From: Mycobacterium paragordonae
GTDB taxonomy: Bacteria; Actinomycetota; Actinomycetes; Mycobacteriales; Mycobacteriaceae
Assembly: GCF_003614435.1 (NCBI RefSeq)
Contig: NZ_CP025546.1
Span: forward strand, 248,001 to 312,000
Direction: 5' to 3'
Length of the DNA: 64,000 bases
This document shows, piece by piece, positions 59,429 through 64,000 of this stretch (within the stretch, counting starts at the first letter, position 1; each line of letters opens with the position of its first letter). The notes beneath the pieces are model-generated. The model was given only the letters and a program-made list of their open reading frames with translations, had not been told where the DNA came from and ran no database searches. The position numbers and the translations under genes are program-made.

Positions 59429-60040
59429 ATGGCCCGAACCCAGCTGGGCCGCCCCGTCGGGGCAAGTGGCGAGGAGACTCGCCGGCGGATCATCGGCGCG
59501 ACGATGCGCTGCGTCGCGCAAGTGGGATACCAACGAGCCACGATCCGTGAGATCGCCCGGTTGGCCGACGTCACGAGCGCGAGCCTCTACAACTACTTCC
59601 CGAACAAAGCGGAATTGCTCAAGGCGACGATCGCGGACCGAGCCGAGACCGCGATCCCGAGGTTGCGCAAGGCGGCCGACGGCCCGGGGCACGCCGTCGA
59701 TCGCATCGAGGCCGTGCTCGACGAATGCGGTGCGTTGATGCGTGAGTATCCGGACCTGGCGGCCTTCGAGTGGGCGATCCGGGCCGAGCACCTCGTCCGG
59801 GACGGCGGGGAAGCCCGGTTCGAGGCGTTCCGCGAGATCATCGAAGGCCTGGTGGGGCAAGCCCAGCAAAACGGCGAGCTGGGCGATCATGCTGACCCAC
59901 ACGCCACCCGAGAAGCGATCTATGCGCTCATCTACGGGCTGACCGAGCTGGCCGCGACCCTGCCGCCGGACGAGTACCACGCGGCGCTGGACGCCGCCAA
60001 AGTAATGGTCAGAGGCGAGCTCTTCGCTTCGGGAAGCTAG
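59429..60040 (+). CDS. TetR-family transcriptional regulator (paralogue B)
   Basis: 203 residues. LGRPVGASGEETRRRIIGA and the helix-turn-helix ATIREIARLADVTSASLYNY align closely with paralogue A. The C-terminal part YHAALDAAKVMVRGELF is also similar, so a gene duplication in inverted orientation is likely. It reads toward the two Baeyer-Villiger-type monooxygenases that follow. Both TetR proteins could bind the palindrome 59350-59367 and might even form mixed dimers. Confidence 0.92.
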   Translation: MARTQLGRPVGASGEETRRRIIGATMRCVAQVGYQRATIREIARLADVTSASLYNYFPNKAELLKATIADRAETAIPRLRKAADGPGHAVDRIEAVLDECGALMREYPDLAAFEWAIRAEHLVRDGGEARFEAFREIIEGLVGQAQQNGELGDHADPHATREAIYALIYGLTELAATLPPDEYHAALDAAKVMVRGELFASGS

Positions 60041-60055
60041 CATCTCCTTGATGCG

Positions 60056-60072
60056 ATCAAGCGATCGATTAT
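60056..60072. promoter_or_regulatory. 17-bp motif upstream of the Baeyer-Villiger monooxygenase
   Basis: ATCAAGCGATCGATTAT shares 14 of 17 bases with the two copies before the PE_PGRS gene (63447-63463 and 63504-63520). It lies 33 bp before the TTG start of the first monooxygenase. It may be a regulator site. Confidence 0.45.
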
Positions 60073-60105
60073 CGGGACGGGCTCACGGAGAGTGGGGTCG
60101 AGGGT

Positions 60106-61901
<1,796 letters not shown>

Positions 61902-61905
<4 letters not shown>

Positions 61906-63443
61906 GATATGTCCTCGGCCGGATCAGGGCGGCCGGCCGCCGCCGGCCCTCCCCGAAGGTGGCGATCATCGGAGCCGGGTTCGGTGGCCTGGGCGCCGCC
62001 GTTGCGCTGCGCCGCGCCGGTATCGACGACCTGGTGATCATCGAAGCCGCCGACGGGGTCGGCGGGACCTGGCGGCGCAACACCTATCCCGGCGCGGCGT
62101 GTGACATCCAGAGCCACCTCTATTCATTCTCGTTCGCGCCCAACAAGTCCTGGACACGTACCTACGCACGGCAGCCCGAGATACTGGCCTATCTCGAGTC
62201 GGTGGTGGACGATTTCGACCTGGGTCGCCACCTCATGCTCGACACCATGGTGCGGTCGGCCCGCTGGGACGATGATGCCGGGCGGTGGAACCTGCAGCTA
62301 GATCGGCACGGGCGTGTTCGGGATCTCGTGGTTGACGTAGTGGTTTGTGCCGCTGGGCTTTTCGGATCGCTACGACTTCCCGATATCGCAGGCTTGCCCG
62401 AATTCAGCGGCACCGTGATGCATACGGCGCAGTGGAATCACGACGTTGACCTGACAGGCAAACGGCTGGCGGTGATCGGCACCGGGGCCAGCGGCGTCCA
62501 GGTCATCCCCGAGCTCGCTAAGGTGGCCGGGCACCTCACTGTCTTCCAGCGGACACCGCCCTGGATGGTGCCCAAGGAGGACCGGCCCTACAGCGCAACG
62601 GAATTGGCGCAGTTCCGGCGTAACCCGCTGGCTGCGCGCCGGAAGCGTTGGCAGATCTGGAAATTCCAGCACGACAACACCGCGACCATGGCCGATGACC
62701 CTATCGTTGCCGCGCGATCGCAGTTCGCGACATCCTTCCTGGAACGTACCGTGCCCGACGAGCGGCTGCGCCGCGACCTGACGCCGGACTATCCGTTCCG
62801 CTGCAAGCGTGTTTTGCTCGGTGACGATTTCTACCGGGCGCTGCAGCGGGACAACGTCACACTCGTGACCGATCCCGTCGAGCGGATGACGAAGACTTCG
62901 GTCGTCACCGCCACGGGCGCCACGTTCGATGTCGATGCCGTGGTGCTGGCCACCGGATTCGAGACGTCGCACTACCTGTCCGGCATCGAGGTGGTGGGCG
63001 CCCAGGGACAGAACCTGCACGAGCGGTGGGGTGCAGACCCGACCGCCTACCTGGGCGTAGCGGTGTCAGGGTTCCCGAACTTCTTCATGCTCTACGGGCC
63101 CAACACCAACCAGGGCGGCAATTCCATCGTCTACATCTTGGAAGCGGGCGCCCGGCTGGTAGCCAGCGCGGTGTCCCGGATCGCCCGTCGTGGCGGACAC
63201 CTCGACGTGCGCCCCGAGGCGGAACAGCGCTACAACGACCGGCTGTCGGCGGACTTGGAACGCTCCATCTGGACGCGGTGCGACAGCTATTTCCGCTCGC
63301 CCACTGGCCGCGTCGTAACGCAGTGGCCGTACACCGAGTTGGAGTACGCACGGCGTACCTGGCGCGTCCGGCCCGGCGACTGGACGCACGACAGGGTCGC
63401 TCCGCCGAAAATTGCCGCAAGACGCTTGCTGAATCGGCCCTAA
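61902..63443 (+). CDS. FAD-dependent monooxygenase, BVMO-like
   Basis: About 513 residues from GTG 61902, which overlaps the previous stop (GTGA). VAIIGAGFGGLGAAVALRRA, GGTWRRNTYPGAACDIQSHL, FSGTVMHTAQWNHD (fingerprint FxGxxxHxxxW) and LAVIGTGASGVQ follow the BVMO order. It is shorter than the partner and its N-terminal extension is missing. The frame extends to 61482 but overlaps the first gene. The pair may have arisen by an old duplication and act on related ketones, or one may act as a hydroxylase. Confidence 0.9.
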
Positions 63444-63446
63444 ACT

Positions 63447-63520
63447 ATCAACTGATTGATTATTTGCCGAAAACGCTGCCTGATGCCGCGAACCGTGCAT
63501 ACGATCAATTGATTGATTAT
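63447..63520. repeat. Two copies of a 17-bp motif in front of PE_PGRS
   Basis: ATCAACTGATTGATTAT (63447-63463) and ATCAATTGATTGATTAT (63504-63520) differ at one base and are 57 bp apart start to start. The second contains a perfect dyad, ATCAAT-TG-ATTGAT (63504-63517). A related copy is at 60056-60072. The repeats are AT-rich and occupy most of the 99-bp gap before the PE_PGRS start. Confidence 0.6.
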
Positions 63521-63542
63521 ATAGCTGGCTGGAAGGTCTCAG

Positions 63543-64000
63543 ATGTCATACCTGGCGGCAGTGCCGGAATTGTTGTCCTCAGCGGCGACGGAGTTGGCAG
63601 GCATCGGCTCGACGCTGACCGCCGCCAACGCCGCGGCGGCGCTTCCGACGAGCACGATCCTGGCCGCGGCCGAAGACGAGGTGTCGGCGGCCATTGCCGC
63701 GTTGTTTGCCGGTCACGCCCGTGAGTACCAGGCCCTGAACAGTCAGGTCGAGACTTTTCAGCAGCAGTTTGTCCGGCTCCTGACGTCCGGTGCGGCCTCT
63801 TACGCCGCGGCTGAGGTGGCCAACGCCAACCCGCTCGACCAGGCGCTCAACCTGATCAACACGCCTTCCCGGACGCTCACCGGCCGTCCGCTGATCGGCA
63901 ACGGCGCCGACGGACTGGCCGGCACGGGTCAGGACGGTGGCGCCGGCGGACTGCTGTACGGCAACGGCGGCAAGGGCGGGTCAGGGGCGAGCGGTCAGGC
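63543..64000 (+). CDS. PE_PGRS family protein, 5' part (cut by window edge)
   Basis: From ATG 63543 the reading is MSYLAAVPELLSSAATELAG and then an Ala-rich PE domain (about 95 residues), followed by [20 protein letters not shown] and the first glycine-rich PGRS repeats (GNGGKGGSGASG). It then leaves the window. It is like the PE_PGRS at 23450-24529, including the shared linker, so both belong to one expanded family. GGAAGG lies about 8 bp before the ATG. The location after two BVMO genes and the doubled 17-bp motif is specific to this copy. Confidence 0.95.
   Translation, partial: MSYLAAVPELLSSAATELAGIGSTLTAANAAAALPTSTILAAAEDEVSAAIAALFAGHAREYQALNSQVETFQQQFVRLLTSGAASYAAAEVANANPLDQALNLINTPSRTLTGRPLIGNGADGLAGTGQDGGAGGLLYGNGGKGGSGASGQ

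Noticed and set aside
63600..64000. Short GC repeats as a CRISPR array
   Set aside because: They are coding PGRS Gly-Gly-Ala/Asn repeats without regular spacers or nearby cas genes.

Overview
The window is high-GC actinobacterial DNA, almost certainly from a slow-growing, non-tuberculous Mycobacterium. Evidence: two PE_PGRS genes (one cut by the right edge), an LpqP-type lipoprotein esterase, an ABC permease/ATPase pair that I recognise as close to M. tuberculosis Rv0072/Rv0073, a DUF3558 lipoprotein, a secreted cutinase, a mycofactocin-type SDR, and a thiolase very like FadA6. PE_PGRS genes point to the branch containing M. tuberculosis, M. kansasii and M. marinum. I see no rRNA, tRNA, CRISPR array, insertion sequence, integrase or replication origin. 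No stretch longer than about 300 bases lacks a gene; the longest is 16557-16831.  Layout. 1-7.5 kb: the start of a cytochrome P450, a large cyclase/NB-ARC/LuxR regulator, nitronate monooxygenase with its TetR, an SDR and a lipoprotein hydrolase. 7.5-11.6 kb: a steroid-type catabolic group (FAD dehydrogenase, FadA6-like thiolase, enoyl-CoA hydratase) with two KstR2-like palindromes. 11.6-16.6 kb: D-aminoacylase, Rieske oxygenase and PP2C phosphatase in one minus-strand run, then an anti-sigma/anti-anti-sigma pair. 16.8-24.9 kb: ABC transporter, Tat-exported catalase-like peroxidase with cytochrome b561, LpqP, MarR, acyltransferase 3, PE_PGRS with a small membrane protein. 25-28.4 kb: sulfotransferase, DUF1214 protein and two TetR genes. 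28.6-32.5 kb: double-domain acyl-CoA dehydrogenase, thiolase-like Ltp and DUF35. 32.5-35.1 kb: aldehyde dehydrogenase and LacI. 35.3-41.5 kb: an operon of amidohydrolase, fused double CoA-transferase, small unknown, Ltp, DUF35 and PadR. 41.6-44.9 kb: SDR, M19-type dipeptidase, alpha/beta hydrolase and TetR. 44.9-48.8 kb: LysR divergent from an operon with a frameshifted conserved gene, a UGSC-family protein (Cys form) and a CoA-transferase. 48.7-55 kb: lipoprotein, PaaX, second Rieske oxygenase, glycosyltransferase with TetR, Tat-exported NodB deacetylase, mycofactocin SDR. 55-64 kb: SRPBCC protein, PNPOx-like protein with TetR, cutinase, LLM flavoprotein with TetR, a paralogous divergent TetR, two Baeyer-Villiger-type monooxygenases, and the right-hand PE_PGRS.  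How it works together. Most of the window is a patchwork of small, separately regulated catabolic cassettes for lipids, steroid-like rings or aromatics: CoA activation or transfer, dehydrogenation, hydration, thiolysis or retro-aldol cleavage, and Rieske, P450 and Baeyer-Villiger oxygenation. Fourteen transcription regulators (eight TetR, plus LuxR, MarR, LacI, PadR, LysR and PaaX) sit beside the genes they probably control, and most divergent promoters carry a clear palindrome. The least understood cassette is the LysR/UGSC/CoA-transferase operon at 44.9-48.8 kb. The substrates of the two Ltp/DUF35 cassettes are also unknown.
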